From NCBI RefSeq assembly GCF_001612635.1, contig NZ_BDAV01000019.1, positions 1-53,589 of the forward strand: DNA of 53,589 nucleotides, in the 5' to 3' direction. The translations under genes and the position numbers were made by a program. The stretch comes from Nocardia africana NBRC 100379. Its GTDB lineage: Bacteria; Actinomycetota; Actinomycetes; Mycobacteriales; Mycobacteriaceae. Below, one piece after another: positions 16,394 through 25,658 of this stretch. The notes under the pieces are model-generated. The model was not told the DNA's origin and did no database searches. It was given only the letters and a program-made list of their open reading frames with translations. Position 1 is the first letter of the stretch. Every line of letters begins with the position of its first letter.

Positions 16394-19300
16394 CATCGCG
16401 CACGTACCGCTTCTCCGCGGTCAGCTGCTTCTTGAACGCCAGCGCCGCGTCCTCGTCGAGGTTGCCGTGGATGCGGGCGATCTTCAGCAGGGCGTCGTCG
16501 ACGTCGCGGGCCATGCGCGCGGCGTCCCCGCAGACGTACAGGTGGGCGCCGTCGCGCAGCCACGCCCACAGCTCGGCGCCGTGTTCGATCATGCGGTGCT
16601 GCACGTAGATCCGCTCGCGCTGGTCCCGCGAGAAGGCCAGATCGAGGCGGGTGAGGAAGCCCGAGCGGAACATGTCCTCGAGTTCGGTGCGGTAGTAGAA
16701 GTGGTCCCGGGCGTGCTGATCGCCGAAGAACAACCAGTTGCGCCCGCGGCAGCCCAGCGCGCGGCGTTCGTGCAGGAAGCCGCGGAACGGCGCGATGCCG
16801 GTGCCGGGGCCGACCATGATCATCGGCGCGTTCGGATCCAGCGGCGGCCGGAAATGCGGTGCGCGCTGCAGGAATACGGGTACGCCGCCGGTCTCGTCAC
16901 GGTCGGCGAGAAAGGTGGAGCAGACCCCGCCGCGCGGGTCGTCGGCCGCGCCGTAGCGCACCACGCCGACGGTGAGCTGCACCTCGCGCGGACTCACCAG
17001 TGGGCTCGACGAGATCGAATACTGCCGCGGTTGCAGCTTTTTCAGCACCGAGAGCCACTCCACCAGATCGGCCCGCACGGGAAAGTCGCGCAGGACGTCG
17101 ACGGCATGGCGGTCCCACAGATAGCGGTCCAGTTCATTGCGGTTGTCGCGGCGCAACAGCTTCGCCAACTGCTGATAGGGGTTGCGGGCGGCGATGAAGG
17201 ACAGCAGATCGCCACTGATCTTGGTGATGTCGAAATGCGTGCGCAGTGCCGATTCCAGCGGCACCTCGCGCCCGTCGATCTCGACCGGCCGGGCGCCGTC
17301 GAGCCCCGTCGCCGCCAGCCAATTGCGCACGGCGACAGGACTGTTCGAGGGCCAGACGCCCAGGCTGTCGCCGACCTCGTAGCCGGCGTCCAGACCGCTC
17401 AGGTCGAATCCGAACTGCCGCACCTCTTTACCGGATCCGGCCCGCGACAGCAGTTCGTTGCGCACCATCGGGGCCAGGACCGGGGCGTTGCGGGTGAACG
17501 GCGCGGGGACCGAGCGGGTGGTGCGGGCGGGGGCAGCGGGGCGGGTCTCGACGCGGTCGAGTACCCGCACTCCGAGCCCCGCGGGCGCGCCGGCCCGACC
17601 GGCTTCGACGGACGTCTCCCCACCCTCGCCACCACGGGGCGTGCCGGCCACGCTGCTACCGCCGGCGCCGGTGTCGCCGGTGGGCGCATCCCCAGGACCG
17701 TCGCCCAGGGCGGCGAGAACCGCGGCGATCCACTCGGCCGACACATCCTCGTGGTCCGGTTCACTGTCGACGCGATCCAGCAACCGGACACCGCCCCGTT
17801 CGGACAGCAGCCGATCCACCTTGCGGCCGTAGCCGCAGAAATCGTCGTAGGAGGAGTCACCGAGGGCGAAGATGCCGTACCGCAGACCGTTGAACCGAAT
17901 GTCGCTGTCCTGCAGGCGGTCCCAGAAGTCGGCGGCATTGTCCGGTGGGCCGCCGTCGCCGAAGGTGCTGGTGACGAGCAAGACGTCACCGGTCAGTTCG
18001 GGCAGTTCGCACGCGTTCATCTCGAGCAGCCGGGGTGCGTGCCCGTGTTCGGCGAGCGCCGCCGCCACCGCCGCGGCCAATTCCTCGGCGGTACCGGTCT
18101 GGGAAGCCCACAGCACGGTCACCGGCCGTCGCTGTGGGCCGGCCGGCGTCGCCGCCGAGGGCGCTGCCCCGGTGGCGCCGGGCGGGGAGTCCGCGGCCCG
18201 CGAGTACATCCCCGCCAGCAGCCCGTCGATCCACCAGCGGCTGCGGTCGGACATCGGCGCCGACTCCGGGAGTACGGGCTGGCCCTGCACCGGAAGCGAT
18301 TGCAGCGCGGCCAGATACCCGCCCAGGTAGATCCGCTCCGCCTCGCTGAGCATCGGCGCGGGCGCGGAATCGAGTCCCAGCATGGCGGCGAGTGGATGCG
18401 ATGCGTCCTCGTCGATGCCGTCGCGGGTGTCCCGCGCGGGGCCGACGCGTCGTAGCGTCACCGCGCACACCTTGAATTCCGGTTGCAGCGAATCCGGATC
18501 CACGGCGTCGTTGGTCACCGCGTTGATGGTCAGATATTCGCCCTGCTCGTCGTTCCAGTGGAACGGTGCGAAACACGCACCCGGTCGCACCCGGTCGGTG
18601 ATCCGCACCGGCAGCACGGCTCGGCCACGGCGAGAAGCGATTTCGATCTGGTCGCCGGGGCGCGCGTCCAGCGTGCGCGCGTCGTCGGGATGCACGTCGA
18701 TGAACGGCTCCGGATTCAGTTTGTTCAACTTCGCGACCCGGCCGGTTTTGGTCATCGTGTGCCATTGATGTTGGACGCGACCGGTATTCAAGACGAAGGG
18801 ATAGTCGTCGTCGGGCATTTCGGCGGCCGCCATATGTGGCCGGGGCCAGAACACGGCCCGGCCGCTCGCGGTGGGAAAGACCGGCGCACCCGCATCACCG
18901 GTGCGATAGCGAATCGGATTGCGGCGCTGCGTGGAATCGGCGCAGGGCCACTGCATCGGGCCCTCACGCAACGCGGTGTAACTCATTCCGCTCAGGTCGT
19001 ATCCGGTCGACGGATTCGCGAAGCCACGGATCTCGTCGAAAATATCGGCGCTGGAACGGTAATCGAATCCGCCGAAGCCCATCGCCGTCGCGATCCGCGC
19101 GATCCATTCCCAATCCGGCAGCGCCGCGCCGAGCGGATCCACCGAATGCCGCAGAAGGGTGACAGTGCGTTCGGAATTGACCATCACGCCGTCGGCTTCG
19201 GCCCACAGCGCCGCCGGCAGCAGCAGATCGGCGTAGGCATTGGTCGCGGTGTCGAGATAGGCGTCCTGGGTGATCACCAGTTCCGCGGCCTCGAGACCGG

Positions 19301-20579
19301 CGATGACGGTTTTGCGATTCGCCACCGAGGCCACCGGATTACTGCAGATGATCCAGCAGGCCTTGATCCGGCCCTCTGCCAGTTCCCGGAACATCTCGAT
19401 CGTGCCCCGCCCGGATTCGGCGCGAATGGTGCCGGGCGGCAACTGCCAGGCGGTTTCCACGAAGCGGCGGTCGGCCTCCACCAGGGCGCTGCGCTGCCCG
19501 GGCAGACCGGGACCCATATAGCCCATTTCCCGTCCGCCCATGGCATTCGGCTGCCCGGTCAGCGAGAACGGCCCGCTGCCGGGCCGACAGATGGCGCCGG
19601 TGGCCAGATGCAGATTGCAGACGGCATTGGTGTTCCACGTGCCGTGGGTGGACTGATTGAGACCCATCGTCCACAGCGTCATCCATTCACCGGCCGCGCC
19701 GATCCACGCGGCGGCGGTGCGAATATCGTCCTCGGCCAGCCCGGTGATCTCGGCGACGCGGTCCGGTGGATAGTCGGCGAGGAATTGTGGCATCGCCTCC
19801 CAGCCCTCGGTGTGGGCGGCGATGAATTCGGCGTCGATATCGCCGTTGCCGACCAGCAGGTGCAGCAATCCGTTCAGCAGCGCCAGATCGGTGCCGGGCC
19901 TGATCTGCAGGAAAAGATCGGCCCGGGCGGCGGTGTCGGTGCGCCGCGGATCCACCACGATCAGTTTGGCCCCGGCCTTGAGCCGATCGGCCATGCGCAG
20001 GAACAGAATCGGATGACAATCGGCCATATTCGAGCCGATCACGAAGAACAGATCGGCGCGGTCGAGGTCGTCGTAGGAACCCGGCGGGCCGTCGGCGCCC
20101 AGCGATTGTTTGTATCCGGTGCCCGCGCCGGCCATGCACAGCCGTGAATTGGATTCGATATTGATCGTGCGCAGAGAGCCCTTGGCCAGTTTGTTCGCCA
20201 GATACTGCGCTTCCAGCGACATCTGCCCGGAGACATAGAGCGCGACGGCATCGGGACCGTGTTCGTCGACGATCGCGCGCAACCGCTGCGCCGCCTGCCG
20301 CACGGCGTCCTCGACGGCCAGTTCGACCGGTTCTCGTCCGCGCTGGGGCCGGTGCAGGGCGGTCGTCATCCGCCCGGGCGCCCGCATCAATTCGAGGTGA
20401 GTGGCGCCTTTGGTACACAGCCGTCCGGTGTTGACCGGATGCAGTTTGTCGCCGCTCACCTTCGCGATGACGGGTGCGCCGGCCGCGTCGCGTGCGGTCT
20501 GCACCGTGATGCCGCAGCCCACGCCGCAGTAGGAGCACGCGGTCCGGACGGTGCTCGTGGAGTTCTCGGCGGTCGACAC
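16386..20579 (-). CDS. Assimilatory nitrate reductase fused to a CysJ-like flavoprotein reductase
   Basis: Giant bifunctional protein (1,397 aa). Residues 1-730 are a molybdopterin oxidoreductase of the NasA/NarB type: the [4Fe-4S] cysteines are C15, C18, C22 and C55, and a molydopterin-binding domain runs from LNTGRVQHQWHTMTKTG. A linker leads to a flavodoxin domain (VLWASQTGTAEELAAAV, near 818). A Gly/Ala/Pro-rich linker follows, then an FAD domain (RQYSISSSP) and an NADPH domain (GPGTGIAPFRGFLHER). The fusion should pass electrons from NADPH through FAD and FMN to the molybdenum site, removing the need for separate ferredoxin. It is expected to be cytoplasmic; no Tat signal is seen. No nitrite reductase or nitrate transporter genes adjoin it. 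Confidence 0.9.
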   Translation of the reverse strand: MSTAENSTSTVRTACSYCGVGCGITVQTARDAAGAPVIAKVSGDKLHPVNTGRLCTKGATHLELMRAPGRMTTALHRPQRGREPVELAVEDAVRQAAQRLRAIVDEHGPDAVALYVSGQMSLEAQYLANKLAKGSLRTINIESNSRLCMAGAGTGYKQSLGADGPPGSYDDLDRADLFFVIGSNMADCHPILFLRMADRLKAGAKLIVVDPRRTDTAARADLFLQIRPGTDLALLNGLLHLLVGNGDIDAEFIAAHTEGWEAMPQFLADYPPDRVAEITGLAEDDIRTAAAWIGAAGEWMTLWTMGLNQSTHGTWNTNAVCNLHLATGAICRPGSGPFSLTGQPNAMGGREMGYMGPGLPGQRSALVEADRRFVETAWQLPPGTIRAESGRGTIEMFRELAEGRIKACWIICSNPVASVANRKTVIAGLEAAELVITQDAYLDTATNAYADLLLPAALWAEADGVMVNSERTVTLLRHSVDPLGAALPDWEWIARIATAMGFGGFDYRSSADIFDEIRGFANPSTGYDLSGMSYTALREGPMQWPCADSTQRRNPIRYRTGDAGAPVFPTASGRAVFWPRPHMAAAEMPDDDYPFVLNTGRVQHQWHTMTKTGRVAKLNKLNPEPFIDVHPDDARTLDARPGDQIEIASRRGRAVLPVRITDRVRPGACFAPFHWNDEQGEYLTINAVTNDAVDPDSLQPEFKVCAVTLRRVGPARDTRDGIDEDASHPLAAMLGLDSAPAPMLSEAERIYLGGYLAALQSLPVQGQPVLPESAPMSDRSRWWIDGLLAGMYSRAADSPPGATGAAPSAATPAGPQRRPVTVLWASQTGTAEELAAAVAAALAEHGHAPRLLEMNACELPELTGDVLLVTSTFGDGGPPDNAADFWDRLQDSDIRFNGLRYGIFALGDSSYDDFCGYGRKVDRLLSERGGVRLLDRVDSEPDHEDVSAEWIAAVLAALGDGPGDAPTGDTGAGGSSVAGTPRGGEGGETSVEAGRAGAPAGLGVRVLDRVETRPAAPARTTRSVPAPFTRNAPVLAPMVRNELLSRAGSGKEVRQFGFDLSGLDAGYEVGDSLGVWPSNSPVAVRNWLAATGLDGARPVEIDGREVPLESALRTHFDITKISGDLLSFIAARNPYQQLAKLLRRDNRNELDRYLWDRHAVDVLRDFPVRADLVEWLSVLKKLQPRQYSISSSPLVSPREVQLTVGVVRYGAADDPRGGVCSTFLADRDETGGVPVFLQRAPHFRPPLDPNAPMIMVGPGTGIAPFRGFLHERRALGCRGRNWLFFGDQHARDHFYYRTELEDMFRSGFLTRLDLAFSRDQRERIYVQHRMIEHGAELWAWLRDGAHLYVCGDAARMARDVDDALLKIARIHGNLDEDAALAFKKQLTAEKRYVRDVY

Positions 20580-20739
20580 ATCCCCGATGATGGCGAGCCG
20601 CCGTTGCGACGGATTTACCGAACGTTATCGGCAGATGACCAAAATACTCACCACTTGGGCGTCTGCACGGTGAGATTTCCGGTTCAGGCCCGGTCGGACG
20701 CCGTTTCCGCGGTCGATACCCGGCGTGCGGTGAGCTACT

Positions 20740-21444
20740 TCACCCCAGTTTGTAACCGCGATGCAGTGCGACGATGCCGCCGGTCAGGTTGCGCCATTTC
20801 ACCGACGACCAGCCGGCATCGGCGATCCGCATCGCCAGCTGCCGTTGATTGGGCCAGGCCCGGATCGATTCGGCCAGGTAGACGTAGGCGTCCGGATTGC
20901 TGCTGACCGCCTCGGCGACCTTCGGCAGCACCTTCATCAGATATTCCATGTAGATCGTGCGGAACGGCCCGAAGACCGGGGTGGAGAACTCCGCCACGAC
21001 GAGGCGTCCGCCGGGTTTGGTCACGCGCAGCATTTCGCGCAGGGCCGTGTCCGGTTCGGAGACGTTGCGCAGGCCGTAGGAGATGGCGACCGCGTCGAAG
21101 GAGTCGTCGGCGAACGGCAGGGCGGTGGCGTCGCCGTTCACCATCGGCACCCGGCGGAATCGCCCCGCCTCCAACATGCCCTTGGAGAAGTCCAGGGCCA
21201 GGCACCAAGCGCCCGACTTCGCGAATTCGGCGGTGGAGACGCCGGTTCCGGCCGCCAGATCCAGCACCCGCTCCCCGGGACGCAGGGCCAGCGCCCGGCG
21301 GGTGGCCCAGCGCCAATAGCGGTCCTGTCCGCCGGTGAGCACCGTATTGGTCAGGTCGTACCGCTTCGCGACCCCGTCGAACATGGATGCGACCTCATGC
21401 GGTTGCTTGTCCAACGAGGCCCGAAACGACTCTGTCTTCGCCAC
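20740..21444 (-). CDS. menG: Demethylmenaquinone methyltransferase
   Basis: SAM-dependent methyltransferase (234 aa) for the last step of menaquinone synthesis. The SAM site VLDLAAGTGVSTAEF is at residues 60-74, and the UbiE/COQ5 signatures YDLTNTVLTGGQDRYWRW and SYGLRNV are present. The C-terminus NLTGGIVALHRGYKLG is diagnostic. It corresponds to Rv0558 (also called ubiE or menH). Confidence 0.94.
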   Translation of the reverse strand: MAKTESFRASLDKQPHEVASMFDGVAKRYDLTNTVLTGGQDRYWRWATRRALALRPGERVLDLAAGTGVSTAEFAKSGAWCLALDFSKGMLEAGRFRRVPMVNGDATALPFADDSFDAVAISYGLRNVSEPDTALREMLRVTKPGGRLVVAEFSTPVFGPFRTIYMEYLMKVLPKVAEAVSSNPDAYVYLAESIRAWPNQRQLAMRIADAGWSSVKWRNLTGGIVALHRGYKLG

Positions 21445-21522
21445 GGAAGTGACCCTAGCGCCCGGCGCGCGGGGCAGGGACGCGGGCCGGTCCGCGCTCG
21501 CGGGGAGGATTGGGCGCCTGCG

Positions 21523-22215
21523 CTATTCGCTCGTCCGGCTCGACAGTGTGTAGGCCAGTTGCTTGACCATCTCGGTCGCCAGCACCGCCTGTCCGGAGGT
21601 CGAGAAGTGGATCCGATCCGCGCTGAGCAGAGTGTCACGAGCGTTGACGGGGTGCTCCCACATGTCGACGACGACCGCCCCGTAATCGGCGGCGATTCGG
21701 CGCGTGATGTCGTTCATGGTGCGAATTCGCTCGTCCCAGTCGGGAAACGCGGGTACGACATAGGCGCTTCCGAGGGTGAACGTCGTCAGCAGGGCGCCGG
21801 TGCCCGCCGCGACGTCGTACATGCGCCGCATCGTCGTGTCGATCTCGTCGAAGTCGGGATCGCGCCGCGTGATGTCGTTCGGGCCGCAGGGCAGATGCAG
21901 CAGGTCCGGACGGAACCCTACGATGCGGTCGAGTTGGTGGGCCGAGGTCTGCGCCGTGGTGGCCCCGATCTTCGCCGTGCAGAGATAGCGCAGGTCCGGG
22001 CGCACGCGTCGCAGCACTCTCACCAGCCGCTCGGACCAGCCCGCGTTCCGGTAGCCCGGCGTGGGGTCGCCGACGCCGGCCGACAAGCTGTCGCCGGCCA
22101 CGGCGAATCGTCGCCACGGCACGTCGAACAGCAATGCGGCAGCGGTTGTCTCGGACAGGCAGAGCGGATCGGATTCTTCGGCCGTGGCCGCTGCGGGGGT
22201 CGCGGGATTCGGCAT
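21523..22215 (-). CDS. SGNH/GDSL-family hydrolase
   Basis: Serine esterase/lipase-fold protein of 230 aa. Block I is VAGDSLSAGVGD with the nucleophile Ser; block III is GPNDITR; block V is SADRIHFSTSGQAVLA with the Asp-x-x-His catalytic pair. No signal peptide is visible, so it is probably cytoplasmic. ATG 22215 lies two bases after the MFS stop, so the two are cotranscribed. The frame reads through the MFS region upstream but that is out of frame with it. The substrate is unknown. Confidence 0.88.
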   Translation of the reverse strand: MPNPATPAAATAEESDPLCLSETTAAALLFDVPWRRFAVAGDSLSAGVGDPTPGYRNAGWSERLVRVLRRVRPDLRYLCTAKIGATTAQTSAHQLDRIVGFRPDLLHLPCGPNDITRRDPDFDEIDTTMRRMYDVAAGTGALLTTFTLGSAYVVPAFPDWDERIRTMNDITRRIAADYGAVVVDMWEHPVNARDTLLSADRIHFSTSGQAVLATEMVKQLAYTLSSRTSE

Positions 22216-22217
22216 GA

Positions 22218-23651
22218 TCACTCGCTTCGGTTCGATCGACGGGTACGGGGCGTGATACCGAATGCCGTTGCCGCGCCGAGAACGGCTACGACCGCGATGA
22301 ACACCCAGCCGTGCCGGAACGCGGTCACCATCCGGTCGGTGGTGTCCAGCGATCCCAGGAGCGCGATCAGCACGGCGACGCCGAGCACGTAGCCGAGTTG
22401 GCGGGCGGTGTTCACCACGGCGCTGCCGGTGGCCGACCGGTCCGGCGGCAGATCGACGGCGGCGGAGGCGATCATCGTGGGCAGCGCGAGACCGATGCCG
22501 ATGCCGGAGATCACCCACCCCGGCAGCACCGCGGTGGCGTACCGCACCGGTGTGGCTGCCGTGGTCAGCACGAGCAGGACGCCGGCCGCGAACAGCGCAT
22601 TGCCCAGGGCCACAACGACTCCCGCCGGTATCCGCCGGATCAGTCGCTGGCTGACGGCGGCGAAGACCGGCACCATGATCGGGCCGGGGACGATGGCGAG
22701 CCCGGTTTCGATCGTGCCGAAGTGGGCGGCGTTCTCGAGCCACAGCGTGATGCTCAGAAACCACGCTCCGAATGCCGTGCAGAAGGCCAGCACGGTCGCG
22801 TTGGCCCAGGCGAACGTCGGCACCCGGAACAGGTCCGGCGGCACTACCGGATCCGGATGCCGGCGCATCCGCAGCACGAACACGGCCACGCCGAGCACCG
22901 CCACGGCCGCTGCCGCCCACGTCGCGGCGCCGGTCCACGCATCGCTTTCGACCAGCGCCAGCGAGAGCGCGCCGATCGCCATGATCAGCACCACCACCCC
23001 GAGCAGATCGGGCACGCGAGCGGAGGTTCGCTGCGCCGTATTCGGTATCAGCCATACGGCGGCGAGCCCGGTCACCACACCCACCGGCAGATTGATCAGA
23101 AAGACCCAGCGCCAGGAGATCTCGACCAGCGCGCCGCCGACCACGGGGCCGCAGGCCGCGGCGAACGAACTCGTCGTCGCCCAGATCTTCACCGCGCCCG
23201 GCACCCGCTCCGGCGGCAGCACCGTGAGCAGCAACCCCAGGCCGGCCGGCGTCAGGGCCGCGGCGCCCACCGCCTGCAGCAGCCGGAATGCCACCAGAGC
23301 CCACAGCGCCGGAGCCGCGGCACAGGCCACGCTCGCCGCGGTGAAAAGGCCGAGGCCGGCGAGGAATCCGGCCTTGCGGCCGAACCGATCGGAGAATCGG
23401 CCGGCCGGAATCAACAGGGCCGCATAGACGATCGCATAGCCGTTGAGCACCCAGCTCACATCGGCCGGCGACGATCCCCGGTAGGACTCGCCGATCTTCG
23501 TGAAGGCCACGTTGACCACGAAGACGTCGAGCATCGCCACGAACGCGGCCGAGCACAGGATCCACACGATCGCTGTCGAACGGTCCCGGACCGGCCGCAC
23601 CGGCGTGGGTTCGTCCGCGGTCACGGACTGTTCGGCTGTTACGCCATCCAT
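22218..23651 (-). CDS. MFS transporter, DHA2 (14-TMS drug:H+ antiporter) family
   Basis: Membrane protein of 477 aa with about 14 hydrophobic segments. It shows the MFS motif A-like GRFSDRFGRKAGFLAG and motif C-like GPVVGGALVEISWRW. Members of this family expel drugs, dyes and antiseptics. It is the promoter-proximal gene of a two-gene operon with the SGNH hydrolase, divergent from a TetR gene, with perfect palindromes in between. A substrate-inducible efflux or self-resistance module is likely. Confidence 0.92.
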   Translation of the reverse strand: MDGVTAEQSVTADEPTPVRPVRDRSTAIVWILCSAAFVAMLDVFVVNVAFTKIGESYRGSSPADVSWVLNGYAIVYAALLIPAGRFSDRFGRKAGFLAGLGLFTAASVACAAAPALWALVAFRLLQAVGAAALTPAGLGLLLTVLPPERVPGAVKIWATTSSFAAACGPVVGGALVEISWRWVFLINLPVGVVTGLAAVWLIPNTAQRTSARVPDLLGVVVLIMAIGALSLALVESDAWTGAATWAAAAVAVLGVAVFVLRMRRHPDPVVPPDLFRVPTFAWANATVLAFCTAFGAWFLSITLWLENAAHFGTIETGLAIVPGPIMVPVFAAVSQRLIRRIPAGVVVALGNALFAAGVLLVLTTAATPVRYATAVLPGWVISGIGIGLALPTMIASAAVDLPPDRSATGSAVVNTARQLGYVLGVAVLIALLGSLDTTDRMVTAFRHGWVFIAVVAVLGAATAFGITPRTRRSNRSE

Positions 23652-23709
23652 CAGGCATCCCTTCTCGTCGCCACCGGCGGTGCCGTCGCGCGCCGATGTG
23701 AGCGAAAGA

Positions 23710-23725
23710 ATACGGTCGACCGTAT
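23710..23725. promoter_or_regulatory. Perfect 16-bp palindromic operator (MFS side)
   Basis: ATACGGTCGACCGTAT reads identically on both strands. It lies 59 bp before the MFS start codon and matches a second site at the TetR start. Confidence 0.8.
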
Positions 23726-23761
23726 GTTTACTGCAATAGTCGATTCCTCGTGTCCCAGTGA

Positions 23762-23779
23762 CATACGATCGACCGTATG
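23762..23779. promoter_or_regulatory. Near-palindromic operator overlapping the TetR start codon
   Basis: CATACGATCGACCGTATG is an 18-bp palindrome with a single mismatched pair. It is nearly the same sequence as the upstream site and ends in the ATG of the regulator gene. Binding would block its own transcription or initiation. Confidence 0.75.
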
Positions 23780-24406
23780 GACGTCCCCGAGCGGCAGGCG
23801 GTAGCGGAAAGTGCTGATCAGCGGCTACGTCGCGGCGCGCGGTCGCGCCAGGCGGTGACCCGCCGCTCGATCGAGATCGCGTCGGTGGACGGACTCGACG
23901 GACTGAGTTTCGGGCGCCTGGCCGAGGATCTCGGCGTCAGCAAGGCCGGAATTCAGACGCTGTTCCGGACCAAGGAGAAGCTGCAACTCGCGACCGTGGA
24001 GGCGGCGCGGGAACTGTTCGTGGACACCGTCGTCCGGCCGGCCCGCGACGCCCCGGCGGGCGTCGCGCGGCTTCGCGCCCTCGTCGACGAGTGGATCGAC
24101 TACGTCCAGCGCCCGATGTTTCCCGGCGGATGCTTTCTGGGCGCGAATCTGCCGATCTTCGACAGCCGGCCGGGACCCGTCCGCGATGCGTTACGAGAGC
24201 AGCAGCGTGCCTGGGTCGCCCTCCTGACAGCGCAATTCCGGCGAGCCGTTGCCGCCGGCGAGATCGCCGATGTGGATCCCGAGGTGGCGGGCTTCGAGGT
24301 CGCCGCGGTGCTGAACGCCGTCAACGTGGCGCTGCGCCTCGGCGACGACGCCGCCGTGGGCATGGCCCGGCAGGTCGTCGACCGTCTGCTCGGTAAGGCT
24401 GCCTGA
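23777..24406 (+). CDS. TetR/AcrR family transcriptional regulator
   Basis: Protein of 209 aa. The N-terminal HTH is SIEIASVDGLDGLSFGRLAEDL followed by GVSKAGIQTLFRTKEKL; the C-terminal domain carries FPGGCFLGANLPIFDSRPGPV, typical of the TetR_C family with a conserved Cys. It is divergent from the MFS-SGNH operon and its start codon overlaps an operator, so autorepression and control of the pump are strongly suggested. There is no Shine-Dalgarno before ATG 23777, and the transcript may be leaderless. Confidence 0.92.
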   Translation: MDVPERQAVAESADQRLRRGARSRQAVTRRSIEIASVDGLDGLSFGRLAEDLGVSKAGIQTLFRTKEKLQLATVEAARELFVDTVVRPARDAPAGVARLRALVDEWIDYVQRPMFPGGCFLGANLPIFDSRPGPVRDALREQQRAWVALLTAQFRRAVAAGEIADVDPEVAGFEVAAVLNAVNVALRLGDDAAVGMARQVVDRLLGKAA

Positions 24407-24450
24407 ACCGCGGCCGCCTCGGATCGCCTGCGACAGCGCGGTTTTCAGGC
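24401..24450. terminator. Bidirectional hairpin holding both convergent stop codons
   Basis: GCCTGA-ACCGCG (24401-24412) pairs with CGCGGTTTTCAGGC (24437-24450) with a 2-base bulge. The stem includes the TGA of the TetR gene and the TGA of the glycosyltransferase gene, so both genes end in one structure. Confidence 0.7.
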
Positions 24451-25584
24451 GCTGCGATGCAAGGCTTCCCGACCGCCGATCACCTCGTGATAGTGCCCCA
24501 TCAGCTCGGTGCAGATCGCGGGCCAGGTGCGATGCAGCACCGATTTGCGTGCGGCGCCGGCGAATCGGGCTCGAAGGGCCGGATCACGCAGCGCCGCAAC
24601 CGCACTCGGCAGAAGTTCGGCGAACCGGTCGACGGGCAGCAGATATCCGTTGCGGCAGTGGGCGATCAGATCGCGCGGACCGCCGGCATCGGGGCCGATC
24701 ACGGGAGTACCGCAGGCCAGCGCCTCCTGCACGCCCTGGCAGAAGGTTTCGTGCTCGCCCGGGTGGACCATCAGGTCCAGGCTCGCATAGGCCCGGGCAA
24801 GGTCTTCACCGCCGAGTTCGCCGGTGAAGACGGCCGTCGGCAGCAGGCGTTGCAGACGCGCCCGCTCCGGTCCGTCGCCGACCACGACCAGCCGGATGCC
24901 GGGATCGTCGGCCAGTGCGGCCAGACGTTCGACATGCTTCTCCGGCGCCAGCCGGCCGACGAATCCGACCACCAGCCGGTCGCCGTCCGCCCACCGCGCG
25001 TGCAGGCCGGCGTCGCGCGCGCCGGGCGTGAACCGCACGGCGTCCACGCCACGGGCCCAGCGATGCACCCGTGCGATGCCGTGCCGCTCGAGGTCGTCCA
25101 TCGCCGCCGAGGAGGGCGCCAGGGTGCGCGCCGCGCGATTGTGGATGCGCCGTGTCCAGGCCCATGCCGCACGCTGCGCCGCGCCCAGCCCGTAGCTGGC
25201 CGCGAACCCGGCGACATCGGTCTGATACACCGCCACGGCCGGCAGGTCCAGGCGCAATGCGGCCGCCGCACCGCCCGCGCCGAGCAGAAACGGCGAGGCC
25301 AGATGCACCACATCGGCATCGAAGTCCTCGATTGCCGAGGTCAGCAGCGGTTGCGGCAGGCCGACCGGCAGCGAGCTGACTCGCGGCACCATGACCGCCG
25401 GCACCCGGATCACCGGGAAGCGGCCGTGCGAGCGTGGCGCCGCGGCCTGGCCACGGGGAGTGTCGGGGGCGATGACGAGCGCATCGTGTCCGTGGCGGTC
25501 CAGGTGGGACAGGACCTGCAGCACGGAGTTCACGACACCGTTCATATTCGGCAGAAACGATTCGGAGACGATCGCTACACGCAC
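24445..25584 (-). CDS. GT4-family glycosyltransferase, MgtA/PimB-like mannosyltransferase
   Basis: Retaining GT-B enzyme of 379 aa. It has the N-terminal donor loop ESFLPNMNGVVNSV and, in the nucleotide-sugar domain, the EX7E pair E279/E287 in HPGEHETFCQGVQEALACG followed by GTPVIGPDAGGPRDL. Position between ubiE and the DUF3592 protein matches Rv0557 (mgtA), a GDP-mannose-dependent transferase of glycolipid synthesis. The GTG at 25584 is chosen because residues before it belong to non-coding or promoter DNA; the frame stays open upstream. Confidence 0.88.
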   Translation of the reverse strand: MRVAIVSESFLPNMNGVVNSVLQVLSHLDRHGHDALVIAPDTPRGQAAAPRSHGRFPVIRVPAVMVPRVSSLPVGLPQPLLTSAIEDFDADVVHLASPFLLGAGGAAAALRLDLPAVAVYQTDVAGFAASYGLGAAQRAAWAWTRRIHNRAARTLAPSSAAMDDLERHGIARVHRWARGVDAVRFTPGARDAGLHARWADGDRLVVGFVGRLAPEKHVERLAALADDPGIRLVVVGDGPERARLQRLLPTAVFTGELGGEDLARAYASLDLMVHPGEHETFCQGVQEALACGTPVIGPDAGGPRDLIAHCRNGYLLPVDRFAELLPSAVAALRDPALRARFAGAARKSVLHRTWPAICTELMGHYHEVIGGREALHRSA

Positions 25585-25658
25585 CCCTGCAGTGTGCGAT
25601 GTGCGGCACGCCAGGACACCACACCCATGTGACGGATGTGCGAAGTTCGGGCGAACAG

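Noticed and set aside
20580..20739. Possible GlnR box upstream of the nitrate reductase fusion
   Set aside because: There are GTTA/TTAC and GAAAT elements, but none at the 6-bp spacing of the GlnR consensus that I could defend.
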